A DNA stretch of 64,000 nt from Tepidimonas fonticaldi (GCF_007556755.1 NZ_VJOO01000002.1:1-64000), one strand, 5' to 3'; counted from the first letter of the stretch, positions 1-8,930 are shown. Made by a program: numbers and translations. The notes: generated by a model from the letters alone, not told the origin.

Positions 1-292
1 GCCGTACAGCGCCTCGACCTTGCGCGCGATGCCCTCGCGCAGCGCCGGCACGCCCGCGCTGACCAGTCGGCTGCCCCACGTCGGCACGACCATCTTCACC
101 GTCATGTCCACCCTGGCGCAGGAGACCGGTGCCGTCAACCTGGGGCAGGGCTTTCCCGACTTCGACTGCGACCCCCGGCTGCCCCAGGCGGTGACCGCGG
201 CCATGCAGGCCGGGCACAACCAGTATCCGCCGATGGCGGGCGTGCCGGCGCTGCGCGAGGGCATCGCGCGCAAGGTCGAGGCGCTGTACGGC
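1..292. repeat. 57-bp perfect inverted repeat at the window edge
   Basis: Bases 1-57 are the exact reverse complement of bases 236-292, and the match stops abruptly at 58/235. The right arm is ordinary coding sequence inside the aminotransferase gene. The left arm replaces what should be the gene's 5' end. A perfect copy that runs to base 1 is the usual signature of a fold-back chimera or an assembly-graph tangle at a contig end. A real palindromic rearrangement is possible but less likely. Confidence 0.9.
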
Positions 293-1207
293 CGCCGCTA
301 CGACCCCGGCACCGAGATCACGGTCACGGCAGGCGCCACCCAGGCCATCCTGACCGCCATCCTGGCGCTGGTCCACCCCGGGGACGAGGTGATCGTGCTG
401 GAGCCGTGCTACGACAGCTATGTACCCAACATCGAGCTGGCCGGCGGTACGGTGGTGCGCGTGCCGCTCGTGCCCGGCACCTTCCGCCCGGACTTCGACC
501 GCCTGGCCGCCGCCCTGAGCCCGCGCACGCGCGCCATCCTGATCAACACCCCGCACAACCCGAGCGGGACGGTCTGGGGCGCCGGCGACCTGCAGCGCCT
601 GTACGACCTGGTGGCCAGCACGGACGTCTGGCTGATCGGCGACGAGGTCTATGAGCACATGGTCTACGACGGCCAGACGCACCAGAGTCTGGCCACGCAC
701 CCCGGACTGGCGGCGCGCGCGCTGATCGTCAGCAGCTTTGGCAAGACCTACCATGTGACCGGCTGGAAGGTGGGCTATGTACTGGCCCCGGCGGCGATGA
801 TGGCCGAGTTCCGCAAGGTGCACCAGTTCAACGTCTTTACGGTCAACACGCCGATGCAGCACGGGCTGGCGGCCTATCTGGCCGACCCGGCCCCCTACCT
901 GGGGCTGAGCGCCTTCTACCAGGCCAAGCGCGACCGCTTCCGCGCCGGGCTGGCGCGCACCCGGTTCCGCCTGCTGCCGTGCGAGGGCACCTATTTCCAG
1001 TGCGTGGACTACAGCGCGCTGGCAGTCCCTGAGCGCGACCTGCCCGAAGCCGCTTTCTGCGAATGGCTGACGCGCGAGGTGGGCGTGGCCGCGATCCCGC
1101 TGTCGGCCTTCTATGGCGACGGGTTCGATCAGCGGGTGGTGCGCTTTTGCTTTGCCAAGCGCGACGCCACCCTGGACACCGCGCTGGAGCGGCTGGCCCG
1201 GCTGTGA
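20..1207 (+). CDS. PLP-dependent aminotransferase, YbdL/methionine-aminotransferase type (5' end unreliable)
   Basis: This is a fold-type I PLP aminotransferase of the AspC superfamily, resembling YbdL (methionine transaminase) and kynurenine aminotransferases. It should move amino groups between methionine or aromatic amino acids and a 2-oxo acid in the cytoplasm. Visible landmarks are GTTIFTVMS and GQGFPDFD near the N-terminus, TAGATQAI, NTPHNPSGTVW, the cofactor aspartate in GDEVYEH, and the Schiff-base lysine in SSFGKTYHVTGWK. The C-terminus is intact. The first 13 codons from the ATG at 20 lie in the inverted-repeat arm and are not native; family-like sequence begins at base 58 (LTSRLPHVGTTIF). 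The true start is therefore missing. The next gene, hrpA, converges from the other strand. Exact substrate is inferred from family only. Confidence 0.85.
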   Translation: MRAMPSRSAGTPALTSRLPHVGTTIFTVMSTLAQETGAVNLGQGFPDFDCDPRLPQAVTAAMQAGHNQYPPMAGVPALREGIARKVEALYGRRYDPGTEITVTAGATQAILTAILALVHPGDEVIVLEPCYDSYVPNIELAGGTVVRVPLVPGTFRPDFDRLAAALSPRTRAILINTPHNPSGTVWGAGDLQRLYDLVASTDVWLIGDEVYEHMVYDGQTHQSLATHPGLAARALIVSSFGKTYHVTGWKVGYVLAPAAMMAEFRKVHQFNVFTVNTPMQHGLAAYLADPAPYLGLSAFYQAKRDRFRAGLARTRFRLLPCEGTYFQCVDYSALAVPERDLPEAAFCEWLTREVGVAAIPLSAFYGDGFDQRVVRFCFAKRDATLDTALERLARL

Positions 1208-1219
1208 CGGGACCTTCCC

Positions 1220-4200
1220 TCAGCCGATCTGCGCCCAGACCTTGTCCAGCCGCTTGAGGCTGACCGGGTAGGGGGTGCGCAGCTCCTGCGCGAACAGGCT
1301 GACGCGCAGCTCCTCGAGCATCCAGCGCAGTTCCTGCAGGCGCTCGTCGAGCTGGCCCTTGCGTTCGGCCACCAGACGCCAGAAGCGCTGCTCGTGCGGG
1401 CGCAGCTCGGCCAGCCGCGCGGCATCGCGCGCCGGATCGGCGCGGCACTTGTCCAGCCGCAACTGCACCGCCTTCAGATAGCGCGGCAGATGGGTCAGCG
1501 CCTCCCACGGCGTGTCATGCAAAAACCGCTTGCCCACCAACCGCTGCAGGTGCTGTTGCTCGTCTGCCGCCGTGGCGGCCGGGGGCTTGCCGTCGCGCAA
1601 CTTGCGCTGGGCGGCGGCCCACTCGGTGAGCACCTGCGCGGCCAGCCGCGCGACCTCGTGGGCGATCAGCACCAGACGCCCCCGCCCCTCCTGCAAGCGG
1701 CGCTCGAAGGACTCGCCATCGTGCGGCAACGGCGCCTGCAAAAAGGCGCGCTCGATGGCCACCTCCACGATCTGGGTGCGCAACTCGTCCTGCGTACCCA
1801 GCGGCATGTACAGCACGGCCATCTTCTGCCAATCCGGCAGGTTTTTGTCCAGCGCCTTGAGCGTGTCGCGCAACTGCAGCGCAAACAGCCGCCGCAGCCC
1901 CAGACGATGGTGGCGCGCGGCCAGCTCGGGCTCGTCGTAGACGGCCAGCGTCACGGCGTCGCCCGCGTCCAGCAGCGCCGGGTAGCCAATCAGTGTCTGG
2001 CGGCCCTGGCGGATTTCCATCATCTCCGGCCAGGGGCCGAAGGTCCAGCGGGTGTGGCGGGTGCTGGCGTCGGGCAGATCCGGCTGCGCGGGTGCAGCCT
2101 GGCGCTCCGGGGCCCGGTCGGCGGCCTGCACGGAGGGCTGGGCGGCAGACGACGAGGCGGACTCGGCGGGGACGGCGGCGCCGAGTTTGAGCGCCGCGAG
2201 CGCCTGGAAGGCGCCCCGCGCCTGCCCCCCCCACTCCGCCTTGAGGGCCGGCAGGTTGCGCCCCATGGCGAGCTGGCGGCCATGCTCATCCACGACCCGG
2301 ATGTTCAAGAACAAATGGGCCGGCACCGTCTCGAGCTTGAAGTCGGTACGCTGCACCGGCAGACCCGTGCGCTCGCGCACCGCGGCCAGCACGGCATCGA
2401 GCAGGCTGCCCTGGGCCCAGCGCGCGGCCGCGAGCAGCGCCTCGGTCAGGCTCTGCGCCGTCTCGGGCAGCGGCACCAGCCGTGCGCGGGGCTTTTGCGG
2501 CAGGCTCTTGAGCAAGGCCAGCACCTTGTCCCGCAACATTCCCGGCACCAGCCACTCGGCGCGCTCGGCCGACACCTGGTTGAGGGCGAACAAGGGCACA
2601 TCCACCGTCACGCCGTCGCGCGGGTCGCCCGGCTCGTGCAGGTAATGCGCCCGGCAATCCACCCCGCCCAGGCGCACCACGGGCGGAAAGGCCTGCGTGG
2701 TGATGCCTGCCGCCTCGTGGCGCATCAGCTCATCGCGGCTGAGCATCAGCAGCCGCGGCTGGGTGCGCGACGCCTCGCGCCACCAGCGCTCCAGATCGCG
2801 GCCCGTGCAGATGCCGGCCGGGATCTGGCTGTCGTAGAAGGCGTAGATCAGCGCATCGTCCACCAGCACATCCTGGCGCCGGGCCTTGTGCTCCAGCGCC
2901 TGCACCTCGCGCAGCACGCGGCGGTTGTGCGACCAGAAGGGCAGCCGGGTGTCCCAGGTGTCCTCGGTCAGCCCGGCGACCAGCGCCTCGCGGATGAAGA
3001 CCTCGCGCGCGGCCGCGGGGTCGATGCGGCCATACGACACACGGCGCTGGCTGTACACCGTCAGGCCGTAGAGGGTGCCGCGCTCGTGGGCGACGACCTC
3101 GGCGCTGCGCTTTTCCCAGTGGGGATCGCCCACTTGGCGCTTGATCAGATGCGCGCCCACCTGCTCCAGCCACTGCGGCTCGATCGTCGCCAGCCCGCGG
3201 CCGTACAGGCGCGTGGTTTCCACCAGCTCGGCGCAGAGGATCCAGCGGCCGGGGCGCTTTTTCAGCCGCACCCCCGGGTGCGGCACGAACTTGATGCCGC
3301 GCGCGCCCAGATAGACGTCCTCCGACTCGTGCTTGCAGCCCACGTTGCCCAGCAGCCCCGCCAGCAGGCTCAGGTGGATCTGCTCGTAGGTGGCGGGCTG
3401 GGTGTTGGGCTTCCAGCCGTGCTCCGCGGCCACGGTGTGCAGCTGCTGGTGGATGTCGCGCCATTCGCGCAGGCGGCGCAGGTGGATGAAGCGCTCGCGC
3501 AGCAGCGCCTCGTACTGCCGGTTGGACAGCCGGTGCGTCGGGGCCTCGCCCGGCGCATGCACGCCGCCGCGCGCCTTCTCCAGCCAGTCCCAGAGCTTGA
3601 GGATGCCGACGAATTCGCTGCGCTCGTCGTCGAAGACCGCGTGCGCCTGGTCGGCCTTGGCCTGCGCCTCCAGGGGCCGCTCGCGCACGTCCTGCACGCT
3701 CAGGGCGCTGGCGATGACCAGCACCTCCGCCAAGGCCCCGCGGTCGCGCGCCGCCAGGATCATGCGCCCCACGCGCGGGTCCAACGGCAGCCGGGCCAGC
3801 TCGCGTCCCAAGGGGGTCAGCGCCAGGCCGTCGTCCAGCGCGCCCAGCTCCTGCAGCAGTTGGTAGCCGTCGGTGATGGCGCGGCGCGACGGCGCTTCCA
3901 GAAACGGAAACGCCTCCACGTCACCCAATCCCAGCGACTTCATGCGCAGAATGACGCCGGCCAGCGACGAGCGCAGGATCTCCGGGTCGGTATAGCGCGG
4001 CCGCGCGGCAAAATCCCGCTCATCGAACAGACGGATGCAAATGCCCTCGGCGACGCGGCCGCAGCGGCCCGCGCGCTGGTTGGCCGCGGCCTGGCTGATC
4101 GGCTCCACCAGCAGCTGCTCGACCTTGCTGCGCAGGCTGTAGCGCTTGACGCGCGCCAGCCCGGAGTCGATCACGTAGCGGATGCCCGGGACGGTGAGCG

Positions 4201-5161
4201 ACGTCTCGGCCACGTTGGTGGCCAGCACGATGCGCCGCGCCCCGCTCGGGTGGAAGATGCGGCTCTGCTCCGCCGCGCTCAAGCGCGCGTACAGCGGCAG
4301 CACCTCGGTGCCGCGCAGCGCCGGCTGGTGGCTCAGGTGGCGGCGCAGATGGTCGGCGGCGTCGCGGATCTCGCGCTCGCCGGGCAGAAAGACCAGGATG
4401 TCGCCATCGTGCGCGCCGCCGCGCCACAGTTCGTCCACCGCGTCGGCGATCGCCTCATTCAAGCCGTAGTCGCGGCTTTCCTCGAACGGGCGCCAGCGGA
4501 TTTCCACCGGGTAGGTGCGTCCGCTGACCTGGATGACCGGTGCGGGCCCGTTGGGCCCGGCAAAATGCTGCGCGAAGCGTTCGGCGTCGATCGTCGCCGA
4601 GGTGATGATGACCTTGAGGTCCGGGCGCTTGGGCAGCAGCTGCTTCAGATACCCGAGCAGGAAATCGATGTTGAGGCTGCGCTCGTGCGCCTCGTCGATG
4701 ATCAGCGTGTCGTAGGCGCGCAGCAGGGGGTCGCGCTGCGTCTCGGCCAGCAGGATGCCGTCGGTCATCAGCTTGATCGCCGCGCCCGGCTGCAGCCGGT
4801 CGTGGAAGCGGATCTGATAGCCGACCAGCGCGCCGAGCTCGGTCTGCGTCTCTTCCGCGATGCGCGCCGCGACCGACGTGGCCGCCAGCCGTCGCGGCTG
4901 GGTGTGGCCGATCAGCGGTCGCCGCCGCCGCGTCGCCCCGTCCCCCGCGCGCCAGTCCACGCCGCCGCCACGCCCCATCGCCAGCGCGATCTTGGGCAGC
5001 TGCGTCGTCTTGCCCGAGCCGGTCTCCCCGCTGACGATGACGACCGGGTGCGCGCGCAGCGCGGCCTCGATCTCGTCGCGCCGGGCGGACACCGGCAGCG
5101 ATTCCGGAAACGCGATCACCGGCGCCCGCGCCGGCTGGTGGCACACTTCGTTTTGCGGCAT
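1220..5161 (-). CDS. hrpA: ATP-dependent RNA helicase HrpA (DEAH box)
   Basis: A cytoplasmic 3'-5' RNA helicase of about 1313 residues, close to the usual HrpA size near 1300. In E. coli, HrpA helps resolve stalled or collided ribosomes. The N-terminal helicase core shows Walker A GETGSGKTTQLPKI, the DEAH box in DEAHERSLN, motif III SATIDAERF, and the RecA2 motifs ATNVAETSLT and QRAGRCGR. A helicase-associated/OB region and the long DUF3418-type C-terminal half follow. I chose the ATG at 5161 (MPQNEV) over one 12 codons upstream because the extra residues look non-coding. It is divergent from argA with 68 bp between starts and has no Shine-Dalgarno. A GATAAT hexamer lies 9 nt before the ATG. 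Confidence 0.93.
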   Translation of the reverse strand: MPQNEVCHQPARAPVIAFPESLPVSARRDEIEAALRAHPVVIVSGETGSGKTTQLPKIALAMGRGGGVDWRAGDGATRRRRPLIGHTQPRRLAATSVAARIAEETQTELGALVGYQIRFHDRLQPGAAIKLMTDGILLAETQRDPLLRAYDTLIIDEAHERSLNIDFLLGYLKQLLPKRPDLKVIITSATIDAERFAQHFAGPNGPAPVIQVSGRTYPVEIRWRPFEESRDYGLNEAIADAVDELWRGGAHDGDILVFLPGEREIRDAADHLRRHLSHQPALRGTEVLPLYARLSAAEQSRIFHPSGARRIVLATNVAETSLTVPGIRYVIDSGLARVKRYSLRSKVEQLLVEPISQAAANQRAGRCGRVAEGICIRLFDERDFAARPRYTDPEILRSSLAGVILRMKSLGLGDVEAFPFLEAPSRRAITDGYQLLQELGALDDGLALTPLGRELARLPLDPRVGRMILAARDRGALAEVLVIASALSVQDVRERPLEAQAKADQAHAVFDDERSEFVGILKLWDWLEKARGGVHAPGEAPTHRLSNRQYEALLRERFIHLRRLREWRDIHQQLHTVAAEHGWKPNTQPATYEQIHLSLLAGLLGNVGCKHESEDVYLGARGIKFVPHPGVRLKKRPGRWILCAELVETTRLYGRGLATIEPQWLEQVGAHLIKRQVGDPHWEKRSAEVVAHERGTLYGLTVYSQRRVSYGRIDPAAAREVFIREALVAGLTEDTWDTRLPFWSHNRRVLREVQALEHKARRQDVLVDDALIYAFYDSQIPAGICTGRDLERWWREASRTQPRLLMLSRDELMRHEAAGITTQAFPPVVRLGGVDCRAHYLHEPGDPRDGVTVDVPLFALNQVSAERAEWLVPGMLRDKVLALLKSLPQKPRARLVPLPETAQSLTEALLAAARWAQGSLLDAVLAAVRERTGLPVQRTDFKLETVPAHLFLNIRVVDEHGRQLAMGRNLPALKAEWGGQARGAFQALAALKLGAAVPAESASSSAAQPSVQAADRAPERQAAPAQPDLPDASTRHTRWTFGPWPEMMEIRQGRQTLIGYPALLDAGDAVTLAVYDEPELAARHHRLGLRRLFALQLRDTLKALDKNLPDWQKMAVLYMPLGTQDELRTQIVEVAIERAFLQAPLPHDGESFERRLQEGRGRLVLIAHEVARLAAQVLTEWAAAQRKLRDGKPPAATAADEQQHLQRLVGKRFLHDTPWEALTHLPRYLKAVQLRLDKCRADPARDAARLAELRPHEQRFWRLVAERKGQLDERLQELRWMLEELRVSLFAQELRTPYPVSLKRLDKVWAQIG

Positions 5162-5170
5162 GACCGCGCG

Positions 5171-5176
5171 ATTATC
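5171..5176 (-). promoter_or_regulatory. -10-like hexamer GATAAT for hrpA
   Basis: On the minus strand GATAAT ends 9 nt before the hrpA ATG. No Shine-Dalgarno lies between them. It belongs to the recurrent short-leader pattern in this window. No clear -35 is visible. Confidence 0.4.
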
Positions 5177-5229
5177 CCGATCCCGACCGCTCCCCACGCC
5201 GCCACCGGCGGCCGCCTGCTGCCCACCCG

Positions 5230-6579
5230 ATGTCCACCGTCTTCAATTTCACCTTCGTGCCCTGGTTCCGGTCGGTGGCACCGTACATCCACAAGTTCCG
5301 CAACCAGACCTTCGTGGTCGGCGTGCCGGGCGAGGCCATCGCCGCCGGCAAGCTGCCCAACCTGGTGCAGGACCTCGCGCTCATCCAGAGCATGGGCGTG
5401 CGCATCGTGCTGGTGCACGGCTTTCGCCCGCAGGTCAACGAGCAGTTGCGCGCCAAGGGGCACGAAGCCCGCTACCACCGCGGCATCCGCATCACCGACT
5501 CGGTGGCACTGGACAGCGCCCAAGAGGCCGCGGGCCAACTGCGCTACGAGATCGAGGCCGCCTTCAGCATGGGGCTGCCCAACACGCCCATGGCGGGCGC
5601 CACCGTGCGCGTCATCTCGGGCAACTTCATCACCGCGCGGCCGGTGGGCATCGTCGATGGCATCGATTTTCAGCACTCGGGGCTGGTGCGCAAGGTGGAC
5701 GCCGTCGGCATCGTGCGCGCGCTGGACATGGGGGCGCTGGTGCTGCTGTCGCCCTTCGGCTTCTCGCCCACGGGCGAGGCGTTCAACCTCAGCATGGAGG
5801 AGGTGGCCACCAGCGTCGCGGTGGCGCTGCAGGCCGACAAGCTCATCTTCGTCACCGAGATCCCCGGCATCCGCGTGCGGCCGTTCGATCCGCCAGGCGA
5901 CGACAACCCCATCGACACCGAGCTGCCGCTGGCCGACGCCGAGCGCATCCTGGCCGAGGGGCCGCAGCCCGCGCAGCCCACCGACCCGGGCTTTTATCTG
6001 CAGTACTGCGTGCGGGCCTGCAAGGGGGGCGTGGAGCGCAGCCACATCATCCCCTTTGCCGTGGACGGCTCGCTGCTGCTGGAGGTGTATGTGCACGACG
6101 GCATCGGCACCATGGTCGTGGACGAGAAGCTGGAGAGCCTGCGCGAGGCCAACGCCGACGACGTGGGCGGCATCCTGCAACTGATCGAACCGTTCGAGAA
6201 AGACGGCACGCTGGTCAAGCGCAGCCGCACCGAGATCGAACGCGACATCGCCAACTACACCATCATCGAGCACGATGGCGTGATCTTTGGCTGCGCGGCA
6301 CTCTACCCCTACCCCGAGGCCCGCACCGGCGAGATGGCTTCGCTGACCGTCTCGCCGCAGGCGCAGGGCCAGGGCGACGGCGAAAAACTGCTCAAGCGCA
6401 TCGAGCAGCGCGCGCGGCTGATGGGGCTGGAGAGCATCTTCGTGCTCACCACCCGCACCATGCACTGGTTCCTCAAACGGGGCTTTCAGCCCGTGCCGCC
6501 CGATTGGCTGCCCGAGGCGCGCAAGCGCAAATACAACTGGGACCGGCGCAGCCAGGTGCTGGTCAAGCGCCTGGGTTGA
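5230..6579 (+). CDS. argA: Amino-acid N-acetyltransferase (N-acetylglutamate synthase)
   Basis: It transfers acetyl from acetyl-CoA to glutamate, the first step of arginine biosynthesis. The 449-residue protein has the ArgA two-domain layout. An amino-acid-kinase-like domain (about residues 20-290) carries VLVHGFRPQVNEQL and the VISGNFITARP and GIRV regions. A GNAT acetyltransferase domain follows (about 300-449) with SLTVSPQAQGQGDGEKLL and an end in KRKYNWDRRSQVLVK. The kinase-like half binds arginine for feedback inhibition in known ArgA enzymes. The ATG at 5230 gives the family N-terminus (MSTVFNFTFVPWFRSVAPYI). No Shine-Dalgarno is apparent. It stands alone between divergent hrpA and convergent terC. 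Confidence 0.95.
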   Translation: MSTVFNFTFVPWFRSVAPYIHKFRNQTFVVGVPGEAIAAGKLPNLVQDLALIQSMGVRIVLVHGFRPQVNEQLRAKGHEARYHRGIRITDSVALDSAQEAAGQLRYEIEAAFSMGLPNTPMAGATVRVISGNFITARPVGIVDGIDFQHSGLVRKVDAVGIVRALDMGALVLLSPFGFSPTGEAFNLSMEEVATSVAVALQADKLIFVTEIPGIRVRPFDPPGDDNPIDTELPLADAERILAEGPQPAQPTDPGFYLQYCVRACKGGVERSHIIPFAVDGSLLLEVYVHDGIGTMVVDEKLESLREANADDVGGILQLIEPFEKDGTLVKRSRTEIERDIANYTIIEHDGVIFGCAALYPYPEARTGEMASLTVSPQAQGQGDGEKLLKRIEQRARLMGLESIFVLTTRTMHWFLKRGFQPVPPDWLPEARKRKYNWDRRSQVLVKRLG

Positions 6580-6594
6580 GGCGGCCCCCGCCCG

Positions 6595-7599
6595 TCACAT
6601 GACGCGGTGCGGGCCGCCGCGGGCGGCCTCGTCCTGGCGCGTCTTCCACAGCGAGTACAGCACGCCTCCGGCGATCAGGCCCAAGGTCACCGACAGCGAA
6701 ACCACCGCCGGGATCTTGCCCACGATGCCGACCAGGAAAATCTTCGCCCCGATGAACACCAGCACCAGCGCCAGCGCGTACTTGAGGTAGTAGAAGCGGT
6801 GGATCATCGCCGCCAGCGCAAAGTACAGCGCCCGCAGGCCCAGGATCGCAAAGATGTTGCTGGTGTAGACGATGAACGGGTCGGTGGTGATGGCAAAGAT
6901 GGCCGGCACCGAGTCGACGGCGAAGATCAGGTCGGCCGTCTCCACCAGCACCAGCGCCAGCAACAGCGGCGTCGCCCACAGCACGGGCTGCCCCGTCGCG
7001 GGGTGCGGCTCGCGCACCACGAAGGCGTTGCCGCGCAGGCCATCCGTCACGCGCATGCGCCGGCGCAGAAACTTCAGCAACGGGTTGTTGGCGATGTCCG
7101 GCTCCTCATCCGCCGCAAACCACATCTTCACACCCGTGATGACCAAAAAGCCGCCGAACACGTACAGGATCCACGCGAACTCCTGGACCAGCGCCGCGCC
7201 CAGACCGATCATCAGCGCACGCAGAACGATCACGCCCAAAATGCCCCAGAACAGCACCCGGTGCTGGTACAGGCGCGGAATGCCCAGAAAGCCAAAGATC
7301 AGCGCGATCACGAAGACGTTGTCCATGGACAGCGACTTCTCGATCAAAAAGCCGGTGTAGTACGCCATGCCGCTGTCGGCACCCAGGTACCACCACACCC
7401 AGGTGCCGAACAGCAGGCCCGCGGTGATGTAACCCGCCGACAGCAGCAGGCTTTCGCGCACGCCAATCTCGCGCTGCTCGCGATGCAGCACGCCCAGGTC
7501 AAAGACCAGCAAGGCGATGACGATGCCGATGAACACCGCCCAGATCCAGGCGGGTTTGCCCATGAAATCGGCGGCCCCAAAAGCAAGCAAAGCGTCCAT
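6595..7599 (-). CDS. TerC/Alx-family integral membrane protein
   Basis: An inner-membrane protein of 334 residues with about nine hydrophobic segments and acidic residues inside them (ADLIFAVDSVPAIFAI, SMDNVFVIALIFGFLGIP). These are hallmarks of the TerC family, whose best-studied members (Alx, MntP-like exporters, YceF/TerC) handle manganese efflux or metal loading of exported proteins. Specific function here is inferred. The ATG at 7599 is close to the upstream regulatory region shared with the divergent LysR gene. The yybP-ykoY manganese riboswitch that precedes some terC/alx genes is not present; the leader is too short to hold one. Confidence 0.88.
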   Translation of the reverse strand: MDALLAFGAADFMGKPAWIWAVFIGIVIALLVFDLGVLHREQREIGVRESLLLSAGYITAGLLFGTWVWWYLGADSGMAYYTGFLIEKSLSMDNVFVIALIFGFLGIPRLYQHRVLFWGILGVIVLRALMIGLGAALVQEFAWILYVFGGFLVITGVKMWFAADEEPDIANNPLLKFLRRRMRVTDGLRGNAFVVREPHPATGQPVLWATPLLLALVLVETADLIFAVDSVPAIFAITTDPFIVYTSNIFAILGLRALYFALAAMIHRFYYLKYALALVLVFIGAKIFLVGIVGKIPAVVSLSVTLGLIAGGVLYSLWKTRQDEAARGGPHRVM

Positions 7600-7629
7600 A
7601 CGGTGGTCGGATATTCCTGAAAAGCCTCG

Positions 7630-7696
7630 ATTATGCGGACACCGACGTCCGAAAAAAATACCGACGATACGGATAATCGGTTCGAAAAAACCGAAA
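7630..7696. promoter_or_regulatory. Shared control region of terC and the LysR gene
   Basis: Between the divergent starts lie two A-rich direct repeats (648-664 and 681-696 in the last three digits of 7 kb, 33 bp apart) flanking the dyad CGAT-N7-ATCG at 7665-7679. A minus-strand CATAAT (7630-7635) fits terC. A plus-strand GATAAT (7672-7677) fits the regulator. The three-turn spacing suits binding of a LysR-type protein, presumably the neighbour's product. Confidence 0.45.
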
Positions 7697-7702
7697 CGTC
7701 AG

Positions 7703-8590
7703 ATGCTCAACTACCGCCACCTGTACTACTTTTGGATGGTCGCGCGCGAAGGCGGCTTTGCCCGCGCGGCCGAGCGCCTGGACATGGCGGTGCAGACGGT
7801 CAGCGCCCAGGTGCGCGAGCTGGAACGGGCGCTGGGCCACCAGCTCCTGCGCCCGGCCGGCCGCACCGTGGCCCTGACCGACGCCGGCCGGGCCGCCTTT
7901 GCGCGGGCGGACGAGATTTTTCGCATCGGCAGCAGCCTGCCCCAGGCCGTGCGCGAAGCAGCCAGCCGCCCGGCGCTGCGCCTGGCCGTGGGGCTGTCCG
8001 ACGGCCTGTCCAAACTGGCGGCGCACGCGCTGTTGCAGCCGCTGCTGGATGCGCCCGATCTGCACCTCGTCTGCCACGAAGGCGAACCTGCCGCCTTACT
8101 CGCGGAACTGGCGCTGCACCGCCTGGACCTGGTGCTGACCGGCCAGCCAGCGACGCCGTTGCCCACCTTTGCCGTGGACAGCGAGCGCCTGGCCAGCTCA
8201 CCCGTGGACTGGTACGGTCCGGCGACGCTGGTCACGCCCGACGCCCGGCGCGGCTTTCCCCACGCGCTGCAGGGGCTGCCCGTGCTGCTGCCGACCGCGC
8301 ATTCGCCGCTGCGCCCGCTGCTGGATCGCTGGCTGGACGAGCACGGCCTGTGCCCCCGGGTGGCCGGGGAGTTCGAGGACAGCGCCCTGATGGCCGTGTT
8401 TGCCGCGCGCGGGCTGGGGGTCTTTCCCGCCAGCCGCCTGGGCCTGGACAGCGACGGGCCGCTGCCCGGACTGCTGCCGCTGGGCGCGTGCGCGGGCGTG
8501 CGGGAAGACATCCACGCCATCCTGAGCCGGCGCATGCGCCAGCACCCGCTGGTGCAACGGCTGCTGCAGCATGCCGCCAGCCCCCCTTAA
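7703..8590 (+). CDS. LysR-family transcriptional regulator, NhaR-like
   Basis: A 295-residue DNA-binding regulator. The N-terminus MLNYRHLYYFWMVAREGGF and following helix-turn-helix (RAAERLDMAVQTVSAQVRELE) match the NhaR branch of LysR proteins, known in E. coli for activating the Na+/H+ antiporter gene nhaA. A LysR substrate-binding domain follows from about residue 90. The longest frame starts further upstream, but the ATG at 7703 gives the family N-terminus and clears the intergenic control region. It is divergent from terC, so control of terC and itself is the simplest inference. No nhaA-like gene lies nearby, so the ligand is unknown. Confidence 0.88.
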   Translation: MLNYRHLYYFWMVAREGGFARAAERLDMAVQTVSAQVRELERALGHQLLRPAGRTVALTDAGRAAFARADEIFRIGSSLPQAVREAASRPALRLAVGLSDGLSKLAAHALLQPLLDAPDLHLVCHEGEPAALLAELALHRLDLVLTGQPATPLPTFAVDSERLASSPVDWYGPATLVTPDARRGFPHALQGLPVLLPTAHSPLRPLLDRWLDEHGLCPRVAGEFEDSALMAVFAARGLGVFPASRLGLDSDGPLPGLLPLGACAGVREDIHAILSRRMRQHPLVQRLLQHAASPP

Positions 8591-8599
8591 CGGCATCCC

Positions 8600-8630
8600 G
8601 AAAAAACGAAACCGCCTCCGTGGGAGGCGG
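8600..8630 (-). terminator. Rho-independent terminator of the small lipoprotein gene
   Basis: A perfect 8-bp stem (CCGCCTCC 8612-8619 with GGAGGCGG 8623-8630, 3-nt loop) is followed on the minus strand by TTTCGTTTTTT. It lies 75 bp beyond the stop of the minus-strand lipoprotein gene. Confidence 0.85.
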
Positions 8631-8705
8631 CTCGGTGGCAGCCGGGTTACGGCCCGGCGTGCCCGATCGCTCAGGCGCCGGCATGCTTGCCGACGCGCGA
8701 CGACA

Positions 8706-8930
8706 TCACTGCTTCTGCTCGGCCGGCTTTTCCTCGCCAGCGGGCTGCTGCGCGGGTTGCTGAGCCTGGTCGCCAGCGGGCTGCTGGGCGTTGTCGGCGG
8801 GCGCCGCAGCGGGGGCCGGGGCCGGAGCGGCCGCCGGGGCGGGCGCGGGTGCAGGAGCTTCTTCCTTCTTGCCGCAGGCAGCCAGGCTGGTGGCGGCGAT
8901 CAAAGCAGCGATCAGAGCGGTCTTGTTCAT
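8706..8930 (-). CDS. Small Ala/Pro-rich lipoprotein of unknown function
   Basis: A 74-residue protein. MNKTALIAALIAATSLAACGKKEE is a type II signal peptide with lipobox LAAC, so it should be lipidated at Cys19 and anchored in a membrane. The mature part is low-complexity: repeated AP units, then QQPAG repeats and a charged tail, with no recognisable fold. It may be a flexible periplasmic spacer. The longer frame upstream was rejected because the lipobox N-terminus is decisive. A strong terminator follows. It is similar in style to short entericidin-like or PA-repeat lipoproteins but I cannot assign it to one. Confidence 0.8.
   Translation of the reverse strand: MNKTALIAALIAATSLAACGKKEEAPAPAPAPAAAPAPAPAAAPADNAQQPAGDQAQQPAQQPAGEEKPAEQKQ

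Noticed and set aside
1394-6184. A plus-strand open frame of almost 1600 codons antisense to hrpA
   Set aside because: Its translation is Gln/Arg/His-rich without any domain, typical of the complement of a high-GC gene. hrpA motifs on the minus strand are decisive.
7600-7702. yybP-ykoY manganese riboswitch before terC
   Set aside because: Only about 100 bp separate the divergent genes and the conserved riboswitch core is not present.
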